This document shows, in pieces, positions 45,482-53,862 of a stretch of DNA of 64,000 bases; within the stretch, counting starts at the first letter, position 1; every line of letters begins with the position of its first letter. The stretch spans positions 28,792 through 92,791 of the forward strand of contig JAGOSY010000013.1 of the NCBI GenBank assembly GCA_018062085.1, in the 5' to 3' direction. Below the pieces are notes generated by a model. It did not search any database. It was given only the letters and a program-made list of their open reading frames with translations, and was not told the DNA's origin. Source of the stretch: a bacterium (GTDB lineage Bacteria > Cyanobacteriota > Vampirovibrionia > Obscuribacterales > Obscuribacteraceae). Both the position numbers and the translations under genes were made by a program.

Positions 45482-45814
45482 ATGGATATGGAAGTGCAAG
45501 ATACGGACATGCAAGATACAGCAGTGGTGACGGGCTTCCCCGGAACAGTACGCGTTAATATGTTGGCTAATTTAGAGGCTTTGCTCAATGTTATAGCCAA
45601 TTCTTTTGAGCTAACACTGATGGCTTTTGGCTTGGTTCTCGCCTTGGCTGGACTGTTTACTTACCACCGCTATATTTCGCGCGATCCGCTAGCTATCTAC
45701 AAGGCTGCTCGGAAAGCCCATGTAGGAGCGTTTCTGATCAAATTTGGCTTGCTCGTCCCCAGCATAGTTTCTTGGCTTGTAGCTGTGGCCCGTGATGCCG
45801 CACTGTTCAATTAA
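45482..45814 (+). CDS. Small membrane protein, hypothetical
   Basis: Starting at the ATG at 45482 the protein has 110 residues, with a polar N-terminus rich in Asp and Thr and hydrophobic segments at about 31-60 and 83-108. The frame is open further upstream to 45371, but the earlier residues are of unlikely composition. It ends overlapping the convergent MFS gene's stop by four bases. No family is recognised. Confidence 0.45.
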   Translation: MDMEVQDTDMQDTAVVTGFPGTVRVNMLANLEALLNVIANSFELTLMAFGLVLALAGLFTYHRYISRDPLAIYKAARKAHVGAFLIKFGLLVPSIVSWLVAVARDAALFN

Positions 45815-47250
45815 CTTATGGCAGGAGCCGCTCGAAATTTTTCGCTTTCATAAGAGGCAACTTCTTCTCCATGCTTTGGCAAGAAGAAGCTAACTATTGC
45901 TCCGAGGAAATACACACTAGAGAACAATATAGCTGCGCTGGCGTATGAGCCATTGAGACAAGCAATTATTTGTCCGCCAAGCAGTGCTGCCATGGCCGCA
46001 AATATGCGACCGGCTGTGATACTAGTGGTGACACCAGTGCAGCGAACTTTTGCTTCATATAACTCTGGTACGTATATAAATAGCAAAGCGAAAAGCCCTT
46101 GGGCGAAAAATCCGAGAAAGAAGCTGACAGTCAAGAGTAGCAAACCATATTCTTTGATGGTGCCGAACAAAATCAGGCCGCAAAGAAGTGCGCCGCAGTT
46201 AGCTAGGCGAAAACTCTTGGCTCTACCAATTTTCTCAACGAGTAAGCCTGCTCCCAGTGCTCCGATTAGACCACCTACATTGAGAGCGACAGCCGTGACA
46301 CTCCTCTCAACGATTGCCTCTCCACCAACCATCTGTGTTACCCAGGCGGGAAGCCAAGCAAGAACGGCCCAGTATCCAACAATTGCAGGAGTAGAAAGGC
46401 CTATTGCTGCCATAGTCTTGGCTAGGTTTTTTCGCGAGAAAATCTGAGGCAGGGTAAAGGGTTCACGGATGACTTTCACTCCGCAGGCATGTGCTATTTC
46501 TCTTTCTATGCGCTTGGCCTGCTGTACCTGCTCAAAGTGTTCTGGCTCTTTTAATTTGGTGCGGAAGTAAAGAGTGACCAAAGCTGGTGTTACTCCTAAT
46601 AAGAATAGATAGCGCCAACCGAGGTGTCCAAGGTAGAGATTGGCAATGGCCGCCAGCAGGTAGCCTGCGGCAAATGAACTGGCGATAAACGAGGCTGCAT
46701 GAAGGCGAGAGCGACCCTTGAAGGTTTCGGCCACTAGAACTGCCCCCAGGCCAATCTCGCCGCCTATGCCAAAGCCCACGAGAAAACGGTAGAAGGCCAG
46801 CTCGACCCAGTTGTGACTAAGGGCGCAAAGACCGCTGGCGGCAGCATATATGAGAATTGTGGCTAACATAATTTTGGAGCGACCAAAGTAGTCGGCCAGT
46901 ATGCCGCAGCTGATGCCACCCACTACCCAGCCGGTTATGAAAATTGCTAGTACTGTTGCCCCGACTGGCGCCACTGCGCTGTGGGCGCTGGAGCCGATTA
47001 GCTCAGAGAGGCATTGATACATCACTAGTACATAAATTGAAGCGTCCATGCCGTCGAACATTTCTCCCAGCCAGGTGGCAGCTAGAACCTGCCAGTTGAA
47101 CTTTGGTTTGGCCGCGTTTGCTCCTAAATTTGCTTCTAGTTTTGATTCTAGTTTTGATTCTAGTTTTGCCTCTAAGCGCGCAGCCATGATGTTGTGCACA
47201 TTGCTTGTACGTCTTTGTTGTCTAAGTCGTGCTCTGAGCTTTGTGCGCAT
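45811..47250 (-). CDS. MFS transporter, sugar/acid-type
   Basis: The 479-residue protein has about twelve membrane segments. The signature GILADYFGRSKIML between segments two and three and FYRFLVGFGIGGEIGLGAV in segment four are those of major facilitator sugar or aromatic-acid/carboxylate transporters. A 50-residue hydrophilic N-terminal extension with a repeated Leu-Glu-Ser-Lys unit precedes the first segment and is coded by a 12-bp tandem repeat. The ATG is preceded by AAGGGA at about nine bases. The substrate is not evident. Confidence 0.88.
   Translation of the reverse strand: MRTKLRARLRQQRRTSNVHNIMAARLEAKLESKLESKLEANLGANAAKPKFNWQVLAATWLGEMFDGMDASIYVLVMYQCLSELIGSSAHSAVAPVGATVLAIFITGWVVGGISCGILADYFGRSKIMLATILIYAAASGLCALSHNWVELAFYRFLVGFGIGGEIGLGAVLVAETFKGRSRLHAASFIASSFAAGYLLAAIANLYLGHLGWRYLFLLGVTPALVTLYFRTKLKEPEHFEQVQQAKRIEREIAHACGVKVIREPFTLPQIFSRKNLAKTMAAIGLSTPAIVGYWAVLAWLPAWVTQMVGGEAIVERSVTAVALNVGGLIGALGAGLLVEKIGRAKSFRLANCGALLCGLILFGTIKEYGLLLLTVSFFLGFFAQGLFALLFIYVPELYEAKVRCTGVTTSITAGRIFAAMAALLGGQIIACLNGSYASAAILFSSVYFLGAIVSFFLPKHGEEVASYESEKFRAAPAIS
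47135..47170 (-). repeat. Three 12-bp tandem repeats inside the MFS gene 5' end
   Basis: TCTAGTTTTGAT is present at 47135, 47147 and 47159 (the last copy ends in CC). On the coding strand each unit gives Leu-Glu-Ser-Lys. A second 12-bp in-frame repeat is at 20015-20062 near the start of another membrane protein. Confidence 0.9.
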
Positions 47251-47469
47251 AGGCTAATTCCCTTAATTCTTCATTGCATTTTAGTTTGCACAGACAACGG
47301 GCGAACCGACGTCCATAGGTGCATGTTAGTAAGCCCATGTGTCAGAACTGTGGTAATTGTGTGGGAAGAATACTAATGTGGCGTAGATTCGCAGGCTTAG
47401 CAAAACCGGCAAAATCGCAAAGTGGCTTGATGTTATGATCGTTTTATTGAAGGTTGTTGACAGGTTGAT

Positions 47470-48189
47470 TTGGAAAGCAAAACTAAACGAGATGCCTATG
47501 AAGTTATTGAGCAGGCTTGGCTAAAGCTTCGAAATGGCAAGTACTTCAGCGGACAGGGCGTCGGCGAAGTCTTTTATGAAACTGAGTCTGATATTGCTCC
47601 GGTAAAGTTTGATATAGCTGTTGAGTTTCGTCAGCCAGTTGAACTGGTTCTCGATATTTCCAATAGCACTCCACCGGCTCGTGATTTTTGTGCGAAACTC
47701 CTGCCTAATAGTCTCTTAGTTCGTCAAGCAGGAGAGTCAGCGAGCGGCCTATATTCTCCTAAGCGCCTTAGTTTTGACAAACGCTTCACTGCGGCAACCT
47801 ACACTAGCTTTCTTGACCTGTGGTATTTCGTCGCTGGACGCGATGACGAGGAGGGCCTCTATCGCGGCCGCCATCGTTTTCTTCTTGAAGACGAAAAGAA
47901 AACAGCGCACCTGAAGATCGTACAAGCTCTGAGAGAAAAATTTAACTGGAGCGACGATCGATACTTTTGGCTGGTTGGCTCCAATATCTATAAGAGCGAG
48001 CAGTTTCTTGTGATCGACAAAAACGATTATGCTTTGGTTGGCTTTGCCCAGCGCACTTTCGTAGAGAAGCTTCCTAGCTGGTTAAAGCTGGTGCCGACTA
48101 ACCCTTTTCAGAAGAAAGGCCCTTTTTTTGAGAGCGAGACTTATTATTCATGTTATTTGGCCTTGCCAACGCATCAGTTAAAAGGATAG
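47470..48189 (+). CDS. Hypothetical LolA-like protein, member 1 of a pair
   Basis: The 239-residue protein begins at TTG at 47470. Its order is a helix (EVIEQAWLKLRNGKYFSGQG), a strand with charged residues, then FDIAVEFRQPVELVLDISNS and later strands and helices. This is compatible with a LolA/DUF2092-like half-barrel, and the same order is seen in the next gene. No signal peptide or lipobox is present, unlike true LolA. I see no known catalytic motif. The two genes are nine bases apart and likely one operon. Confidence 0.6.
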   Translation: MESKTKRDAYEVIEQAWLKLRNGKYFSGQGVGEVFYETESDIAPVKFDIAVEFRQPVELVLDISNSTPPARDFCAKLLPNSLLVRQAGESASGLYSPKRLSFDKRFTAATYTSFLDLWYFVAGRDDEEGLYRGRHRFLLEDEKKTAHLKIVQALREKFNWSDDRYFWLVGSNIYKSEQFLVIDKNDYALVGFAQRTFVEKLPSWLKLVPTNPFQKKGPFFESETYYSCYLALPTHQLKG

Positions 48190-48198
48190 GCAGGCGAT

Positions 48199-48936
48199 AT
48201 GAATGCCCAAGATATTTTAGAGAAATCATTTGCTGTTGTTCGCGATCTAGATACTTTTGTCTTGCATGGAAATTGGGTGAGTGAGTGGCATTCACTTACC
48301 AATTCGAAGTTGAGTCATTCAAGCAGTAAGTCGTTTAAACTGTCATATCGTAAGCCCAATGAAATTGTTCTGGTTTTTCACGATAGTGACGTCAAGTTTA
48401 AATTTGTGGGCAGCTCGATCTTCGTAAAACGGCCTGGGGATGAGCGCGCCAAATTTATAGGTGGCGATGGCTTGACCGCTTCTATATCAGCTTTTCATGC
48501 TTCTAGTATTCCTGAAGAGCTATTTACTTTTATTCGCTTTTGTTTGAACCCTAAAGAAAATTGTCTTTGGTACATCAAGCGCAATAGCTTCAGGCTGGTG
48601 CAAGTGAAAGAGCAAGCAAACAAGTTGTTTTTAGAGGGTGATCTTGGCTCTTCTGGTATCGTGCGCTTAACAGTTTCAAGCATTAGCTATTTTATTCATG
48701 CTGTAGAAATAACTACCAGACCTGTCAATTCTGAGTTTTCTAAAGATATGTACAATGTCATGATCAAAACTGGAGAGATCTTCAATGCGATTTCGAGCTT
48801 TGGTAAGACAGAGAAGGATGAGTCGGAGCTGAAGTCTGAACCGTATAAACCTGGGGCTCTACACGTTGAAACAGAGCTGAGTTTCGATCGCGTTAGTCTT
48901 AATCCGAAGTTGAGCGATGCTGATTTTAAGCTATGA
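48199..48936 (+). CDS. Hypothetical LolA-like protein, member 2 of a pair
   Basis: The 245-residue protein starts with MNAQDILEKSFAVVRDLDTF, followed by SFKLSYRKPNEIVLVFHDSD and FKFVGSSIFVKRPGDE, the strand order of LolA-like/DUF2092 proteins. Its C-terminal 40 residues are polar and Glu/Lys/Ser-rich. No signal peptide is present. It lies nine bases after the previous gene. The two proteins appear to be distant homologues of each other, although sequence identity by eye is low. Function unknown. Confidence 0.6.
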   Translation: MNAQDILEKSFAVVRDLDTFVLHGNWVSEWHSLTNSKLSHSSSKSFKLSYRKPNEIVLVFHDSDVKFKFVGSSIFVKRPGDERAKFIGGDGLTASISAFHASSIPEELFTFIRFCLNPKENCLWYIKRNSFRLVQVKEQANKLFLEGDLGSSGIVRLTVSSISYFIHAVEITTRPVNSEFSKDMYNVMIKTGEIFNAISSFGKTEKDESELKSEPYKPGALHVETELSFDRVSLNPKLSDADFKL

Positions 48937-48941
48937 GAGTG

Positions 48942-50102
48942 CTAAACCTCGGTCCCTTTCTCTAGTATCTTCAAATAAGCATCGTAGACAAATACGCGGC
49001 CGCGTTGCTTTCCTGTGATTTCTCGAACAATGCCAAGTTGCTTGAGGTTATTCATGGCGGCAGTTACTGTTGGTGTTGTTAGCCCTAGTGCTTTGACGAC
49101 TTTTGGTATTACAGCTAGTGGCTGCTTTTCTAGGTATTGATATACTTGGATTGCCGATCCAGCTCCACGTCCGATTGCTGCGACTTTGGCTTTATCTGTT
49201 TGAATCATATTCAAAATATCGCGCGCTGCTTGAGTTGCTTGCGAGGCAATTTCGTTCACTCCGATCAGGAAAAAACGCAGCCATTCTTCCCATTCACCAT
49301 TTTCTCGAACACGTTGGAGTAGAGAGTAGTACTCTTCTCTGTGGGTTTTAAAATAGAGACTCAGATAGAGTAAGGGCTCGGTCAGTATTCCTTCAGAACA
49401 AAACAAGAGAGTTATGAGCAGGCGGCCAAGCCTGCCGTTGCCGTCAAGAAAAGGGTGAATTGTCTCGAATTGGTGGTGCACCAAGGCTGCTCTAATAAGC
49501 AGAGGAAGTTTGTCGTCTTTCTTGTGCAAATATTTTTCAAGGTCGCTCATGCACTCTATTACTTTTTCTGGCGGTGGTGGTACATATGCAGCGTTGCCAG
49601 GGCGACTCCCTCCGATCCAGTTTTGTGTCCTTCTGAACTCGCCTGGAGCTTTGCTTCCGCCGCGCGCACCAGTCATCAATACTTCATGAATTTCTTTGAT
49701 GAGGCGCATTGAAAGAGGAAAGCCATCTTTGAGTCGGGTCAAGCCGTGATTCATAGCGGCAACGTAGTTAGAAACTTCTTGCACATCGTCTAAAGGTACA
49801 CCCGGTGATTCGTCGCTTTCGTATAAGAGTAGGTCTGACAACGAAGATTGAGTTCCTTCAATTTGCGATGATAAAACGGCTTCTTTTCGGACGTAAACAT
49901 AAAGGAACAAGTGGGGATCTGGCAAAACTGTTGCCAAGCCGTCGAGCCGCCCAAGGGCTTGACTAGCCTTCTCAATCAAGGTTTGCAGGCCAATGAGGTC
50001 CAGGTGCTCGGGGGGGAGTGGTTGGGGAACGAGCGCCCAGTACTCTTCATCGACTGTTGAACAGCGGATACGCTGGCCTAAGCGCTTCTTATTTCTATCC
50101 AT
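48942..50102 (-). CDS. Fic-family protein adenylyltransferase with winged-helix domain
   Basis: The 386-residue protein has an N-terminal Fic_N domain. The inhibitory helix motif SSQIEG is at 78-83, with Glu82 in the place that blocks ATP in class II Fic proteins. The catalytic HPFLDGNGRLGR (216-227) is complete with His216. The C-terminal 100 residues (about 280-386) include a winged-helix region (QVYQYLEKQPLAVIPKVVKA then LGLTTPTVTAAMNNLKQLGI). Fic transfers AMP from ATP to protein hydroxyls. The ATG is directly downstream of the palindromic array at 50105-50198, which overlaps the ribosome binding site. Autoregulation through the winged helix is an inference. Confidence 0.93.
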   Translation of the reverse strand: MDRNKKRLGQRIRCSTVDEEYWALVPQPLPPEHLDLIGLQTLIEKASQALGRLDGLATVLPDPHLFLYVYVRKEAVLSSQIEGTQSSLSDLLLYESDESPGVPLDDVQEVSNYVAAMNHGLTRLKDGFPLSMRLIKEIHEVLMTGARGGSKAPGEFRRTQNWIGGSRPGNAAYVPPPPEKVIECMSDLEKYLHKKDDKLPLLIRAALVHHQFETIHPFLDGNGRLGRLLITLLFCSEGILTEPLLYLSLYFKTHREEYYSLLQRVRENGEWEEWLRFFLIGVNEIASQATQAARDILNMIQTDKAKVAAIGRGAGSAIQVYQYLEKQPLAVIPKVVKALGLTTPTVTAAMNNLKQLGIVREITGKQRGRVFVYDAYLKILEKGTEV

Positions 50103-50104
50103 TC

Positions 50105-50198
50105 TTATTAAAGGTCCCTTTAATAACGGTTGCCCTTATTAAAGGATAACCCATTTTCCTTTAATAACGAAATTCCTTATTAAAGGATCCTTTAATAA
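50105..50198. promoter_or_regulatory. Operator-like array of six 10-bp half-sites upstream of fic
   Basis: The half-site TTATTAAAGG occurs at 50105-50114, 50136-50145 and 50177-50186, and its complement CCTTTAATAA at 50117-50126, 50158-50167 and 50189-50198. The first and third pairs are perfect palindromes with two-base centres; the middle pair is separated by 12 bases. The first begins two bases from the Fic ATG and contains the probable ribosome binding site on the minus strand. A dimeric repressor is implied. Confidence 0.9.
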
Positions 50199-50262
50199 GC
50201 GCGCCCTTGGGCGATTGCCGAAGCAAGGCCATGCGAAAAAGCTCTAAATGGTCATACAACCA

Positions 50263-51123
50263 TTATTTCTTGGCTTTCAAATCAACAATTGTTTGTTTGG
50301 TTATGGGAGTGCTGATGGCAAAGCCAAGTCTGCCGCCAATATCGATGACGCCGGCCACTTTGCCGTCTTTCTCGAATGTCGGGGCACCCGAGACCCCTGG
50401 GCGAACGTGCATGGTCAGCACTTGCACGTCGCGAGTCGCATCTTCTCCCGGCAATGGGGCCGGTGCTTGTTGCACGTCGCCGCGCTTCTTGATGCCGTCG
50501 AATGTGCCTTCGGCGACAAAGAAGCCGCCGGAGGTGTAAGCTTGGCCAATGCCCACCGCCGGAACGTTGGCTTGATCCATCTTGCTGTCGACTATTTCTA
50601 ACGGCTTACAGAGTGTTCCTGTTTTGTCGCCAGTGGCAATTTCAATTAGGGCTAAGTCTTGGCTTTTGTCTACGGCAATTACTGTTGCGTCAAAGCTTTC
50701 GCCGCTATGAGTCACAGCTGTTCGCTTGTCGGGAATGCCGTTGACGTTGGGCACACCATTGACGACATGGTTGTCGGTTATGGCCAAGCAGCTGTTTGCT
50801 TCTTTTGACACCATGAAGGCTGTGCCGCCCCAGTTCTCAGGAATAGATTGGCCGTTCTTTTCTTTGTGGCCGTCCATTTTTAGCTGAACAATGCTCGGTC
50901 GCTTCTCTTTGTAGAGGGCAAGAATATCGATACCGGACGAGCTAGAGTTTGGCTGGCCAAAGTCTCTAAACTGGCAGCCTTGGGTGTTTCTTCCCACGTC
51001 CAAAGTTGGTAGTTCCGTTGGGCTTGGCTGAATTGGGCATTCAGTGCCAAAAAAACTGCGCGCTTTGTCGCTGTTCGAATTTTTCGATGAGTCAGAAGCG
51101 TCCACGCTACGACCTATATGCAC
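50263..51123 (-). CDS. Trypsin-like serine protease (S1C-like), cytosolic
   Basis: The 286-residue protein has the chymotrypsin-fold triad. His lies in LAITDNHVVNG near 117, Asp in DKSQDLALIE near 152, and Ser in VRPGVSGAPTFEKDGKVAGV near 244. This is the HtrA-like S1C order without a PDZ domain. No signal peptide is present; the first 90 residues are polar and Ser/Asn-rich. The start is a GTG with no strong ribosome binding site, so it is uncertain. It lies beyond the Fic operator array, about 60 bases away, on the same strand as fic. Confidence 0.87.
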   Translation of the reverse strand: MHIGRSVDASDSSKNSNSDKARSFFGTECPIQPSPTELPTLDVGRNTQGCQFRDFGQPNSSSSGIDILALYKEKRPSIVQLKMDGHKEKNGQSIPENWGGTAFMVSKEANSCLAITDNHVVNGVPNVNGIPDKRTAVTHSGESFDATVIAVDKSQDLALIEIATGDKTGTLCKPLEIVDSKMDQANVPAVGIGQAYTSGGFFVAEGTFDGIKKRGDVQQAPAPLPGEDATRDVQVLTMHVRPGVSGAPTFEKDGKVAGVIDIGGRLGFAISTPITKQTIVDLKAKK

Positions 51124-51260
51124 GGGGGAACAATATAATGCCTCACCGGGTCGAATTCTCCGCCTCGGTATTTACGAAGTTATTGAGTTGAATAGCTTAA
51201 ATTTTGGCGGTTTCGGCTTCGTGCGCTGAATGGTGCATGTAAGTCTTTAGATTTCTCTTC

Positions 51261-51605
51261 TTAGGCAGAAGCATGCTTTGGTTTAGTTACTTCCACCACG
51301 CCTGTTTTGATCTGAACATGCATACTTTTGCTTACGGTTTTGAAAATGGCGGCTATGTTGTTCATGCTTGGATTGCCACGCTCAGAAAGCATGCGGTGTA
51401 GGCTCTTTACTGGTGTTTCCATTTCAGCTGCTAGAGCTTCGAAGCCAATGGTGGCATTTACCAGATCGCGAAGTATCAAGCGAGCCGTTTCTGGATCGCC
51501 GTTGAGAAATAGGCTGCTGGCTTCGTCAAGTAGCGCTCTGACAAAAGCTGGATCGCGTTTTACGCGAGCAACGATGGTTTCTTTGAAATCACGCGTTAAT
51601 GCCAT
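51261..51605 (-). CDS. HigA/XRE-like antitoxin without adjacent toxin
   Basis: The 114-residue protein has an N-terminal helical region (RDPAFVRALLDEASSLFLNG), then LRDLVNATIGFEALAAEMET and the recognition helix VKSLHRMLSERGNPSMNNI, a helix-turn-helix of the HigA/XRE type seen in many addiction-module antitoxins. Antitoxins of this subtype are normally next to a HigB/RelE-like toxin. No such gene is on either side on this strand, so it looks solitary. It may regulate a neighbour or be the remnant of a pair. Confidence 0.8.
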   Translation of the reverse strand: MALTRDFKETIVARVKRDPAFVRALLDEASSLFLNGDPETARLILRDLVNATIGFEALAAEMETPVKSLHRMLSERGNPSMNNIAAIFKTVSKSMHVQIKTGVVEVTKPKHASA

Positions 51606-51732
51606 TCTAGTTACCTTTGCGCTTTTTTGATGGTAACTTGTGTGTTACTGTCAGTCAAGGCTTGTGTCACTGGCTCCTGGACAACCCTGTTTTCGTTAGT
51701 TAGACTTTGCTTTCTACCAGCAAGGTGCAACG

Positions 51733-52689
51733 GTGACAGACAATTTTAAAGAAGGCCTAAGTAAGCGACTTCGTGAACACGTAGTTGTATTAGCGTCCGA
51801 GATTGGCTGTCGTAGTCTCACAAGCGCACCCGATAATTTAGAGTTGGCCGCAGCTTATCTTGAGCACAAGTTTAGCGAATTTGGTTACTTAGTTGATAGA
51901 CAAGAGTACGATGTTGAGTTGCTTTCAGCTAAAAGTCATGAAGAGAAAAACGATACTCTGGTTTTTCCTAAAGTTACGCACACTACCAGAAACATAGTTG
52001 CTGAGATAAAAGGTTCTGATCACCCTGAGCAGATTGTGGTCATCGGTGCTCACTACGACTCAGTCTACGATTGCCCTGCTGCCAATGATAACGGCAGCGG
52101 TGTCAGTGCTATTTTGGAACTAGCTCGTTATTTTGCCAATCGAGAACTTTCTTGCACTGTACGATTTGTTGCTTTCACCAACGAAGAGCCACCGTTCTTT
52201 CATACAGATAAGATGGGTAGTTATCAGTACGCAAAGCTCTGCCATGAACGAAAAGACAATATTGTGGCCATGCTATCTTTGGAGACGATTGGCTACTACA
52301 GCGACTCTCCTGGCAGCCAGTCTTTTCCGAATCCGCTGCTGCGCTTGCTCTGTCCAGACACCGGTAACTTTCTTCTTTTTCTTTCCAATCTCAAATCGCA
52401 GGCACTTCTTAAGCGAAGCTTGAGATCTTTTCGTGCCGGTGTGAAGTTTCCGTCTTAAGGGATCTCATTACCAGAGTTCATTTCTGGTGTGCGGTTTTCT
52501 GACCAAGACTCATTCTGGCGCTTTGGCTACCCAGCCCTCATGATTACTGACACTGCAAACTATAGATACCCGCACTATCACGATAAGCAAGATACTCCTG
52601 AGAAACTCAACTATGAAAAGCTGGCAGAGGTTTTGCAGGGCTTGATCCGTGTTGTTGAGGAATTGACTTCTCATTCATCCAAGGTCTAG
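51733..52689 (+). pseudogene. M28-family zinc aminopeptidase interrupted by one in-frame TAA
   Basis: The open frame from GTG at 51733 reaches a TAA at 52456-52458 and then continues in the same frame to 52689. Before the stop there are zinc ligands in GAHYDSVYD, ANDNGSGVSA and TNEEPPFF. After it come GVRFSDQDSFW, the GYPALMITDTANYRYPHYH motif with the last zinc-binding His, and DTPEKLNYEKL. Since the family normally has FPSEG at this point and the sequence reads FPS-stop-G, the simplest view is a nonsense change of a Glu codon. The remainder is well conserved, so the change is recent or a sequencing error. Confidence 0.85.
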
Positions 52690-53045
52690 TTGCTTGGCAT
52701 CGTCCAATATTTCATAGTGCAGCTCTTGGCACTTCAAATTTTATCTATCTCAAATAGTGCACTAAACTCGTTTTTTCAGAATCGCTTAATCTTTGAAAGC
52801 CTTTCAGGGCTTAGCTCTGGAAGGGGAGTGTTCTTGTAGATTAAGTCAATTGCTGAAATTAGATCGCGGGGCTTACATCGATCTTCTTTGTCTTTACTCG
52901 CTTTTTGTTTGAAGCGATCAAAGCAAGTCGTATGTTTACCTCTCTGTTCTTCCTCGTCTGCTAGTCTCGTAGTGAGCGCTCAAAACTTTATGCATGTCCA
53001 AGAGTAGACGACCTATATAGCGACGGCGAGAGCGAGGATTACAGG
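52690..53045. other. Intergenic region before the ferritin-like gene
   Basis: In these 356 bases I see no coding sequence with a good start. A weak AAAGCC/GGGCTT stem near 52800 is the only structure noticed. The ferritin-like gene's promoter is presumably at the 3' end. Confidence 0.45.
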
Positions 53046-53828
53046 ATGACTTCACAGCGTTTACTCCATCCAACTGATGGAGGTGCTCCTAATGCAGGAG
53101 CCAAGGCCGGTTTCAACCACAGTGCTTTTTCATCAGCCTATTGGCTTTCTTATTTCGAGAACAATAAAAAGGATAAACACTCATTTGTTTGGCCTCAGTA
53201 TTTAGATATTCCATATTCTCTTCGTGTCCCAATTATCAAATCTTTGCAGCGTTTTCAAATTGGTGAAACTGGTGATGGCAACCATTTGCGCAAGTATGCG
53301 AAAACTTTAAATGACCCGCTCTATGAACAATGTATCGATCTATTTGTTAAAGAGGAGAATGGTCACGCTCTTGTTTTGGCACGCATTATTGAATTGATGG
53401 ATGGTTATTTAATTACTTGGCATTGGTCAGATTATGCCTTTGTCAGCTTGCGCCATCTGCTTGGGCTCAAGACCGAAATTTTCATTATATTGACAGCTGA
53501 GATTGTCGGCAAATGCTTCTATAAAGCTTGTGCTGATAAGCTTCCGGACCAGTCTTTGCGAACAATTTTCTCATCGATTGTGCTCGATGAAATAGCTCAT
53601 CTAAAATTTCATTGGAGTTTCATGCGCAAAGAAATGCAGTCTTTCTCTTGGCTGATTCGAAGGGCAATTTACTTTTTCTGGAGCGCTGTCTTTCTGGCAA
53701 TCTGTTGTGTATTCATTATCGATCATGGCGAGACACTGCGAGCCTTGGGCAAATCTCCTAGAAGCTTCTTGGTTGACTGTCTGAGCCTCTACAAGAGGGG
53801 CGCTATGCGCGCCCTTCTGCTTGACTAA
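53046..53828 (+). CDS. Ferritin-like diiron protein with membrane segment
   Basis: The 260-residue protein shows the four-helix diiron ligand set. E74 (RFQIGETG), E104 with H107 (EENGH), E152 (TAEIVGK) and E182 with H185 (DEIAH) form two E...ExxH pairs. Ferritin-like enzymes of this layout oxidise or desaturate substrates with oxygen, or store iron. A hydrophobic helix (about 207-226, FFWSAVFLAICCVFIIDHG) could anchor it in the membrane. The first 25 residues are polar. The substrate is unknown; a membrane diiron oxidase is one possibility. Confidence 0.72.
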   Translation: MTSQRLLHPTDGGAPNAGAKAGFNHSAFSSAYWLSYFENNKKDKHSFVWPQYLDIPYSLRVPIIKSLQRFQIGETGDGNHLRKYAKTLNDPLYEQCIDLFVKEENGHALVLARIIELMDGYLITWHWSDYAFVSLRHLLGLKTEIFIILTAEIVGKCFYKACADKLPDQSLRTIFSSIVLDEIAHLKFHWSFMRKEMQSFSWLIRRAIYFFWSAVFLAICCVFIIDHGETLRALGKSPRSFLVDCLSLYKRGAMRALLLD

Positions 53829-53862
53829 GCAGGCCGCGCCGGGTATCGGACTCGCTGCCAAC

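Noticed and set aside
50105..50198. CRISPR-like repeat
   Set aside because: The repeats alternate in orientation with very short, unequal gaps, which is operator-like, not CRISPR-like.
52456..52458. Recoded stop codon (alternative genetic code)
   Set aside because: All other genes end normally on TAA, TAG and TGA, and TAA is not known to be recoded in such genomes, so nonsense mutation or sequencing error is simpler.
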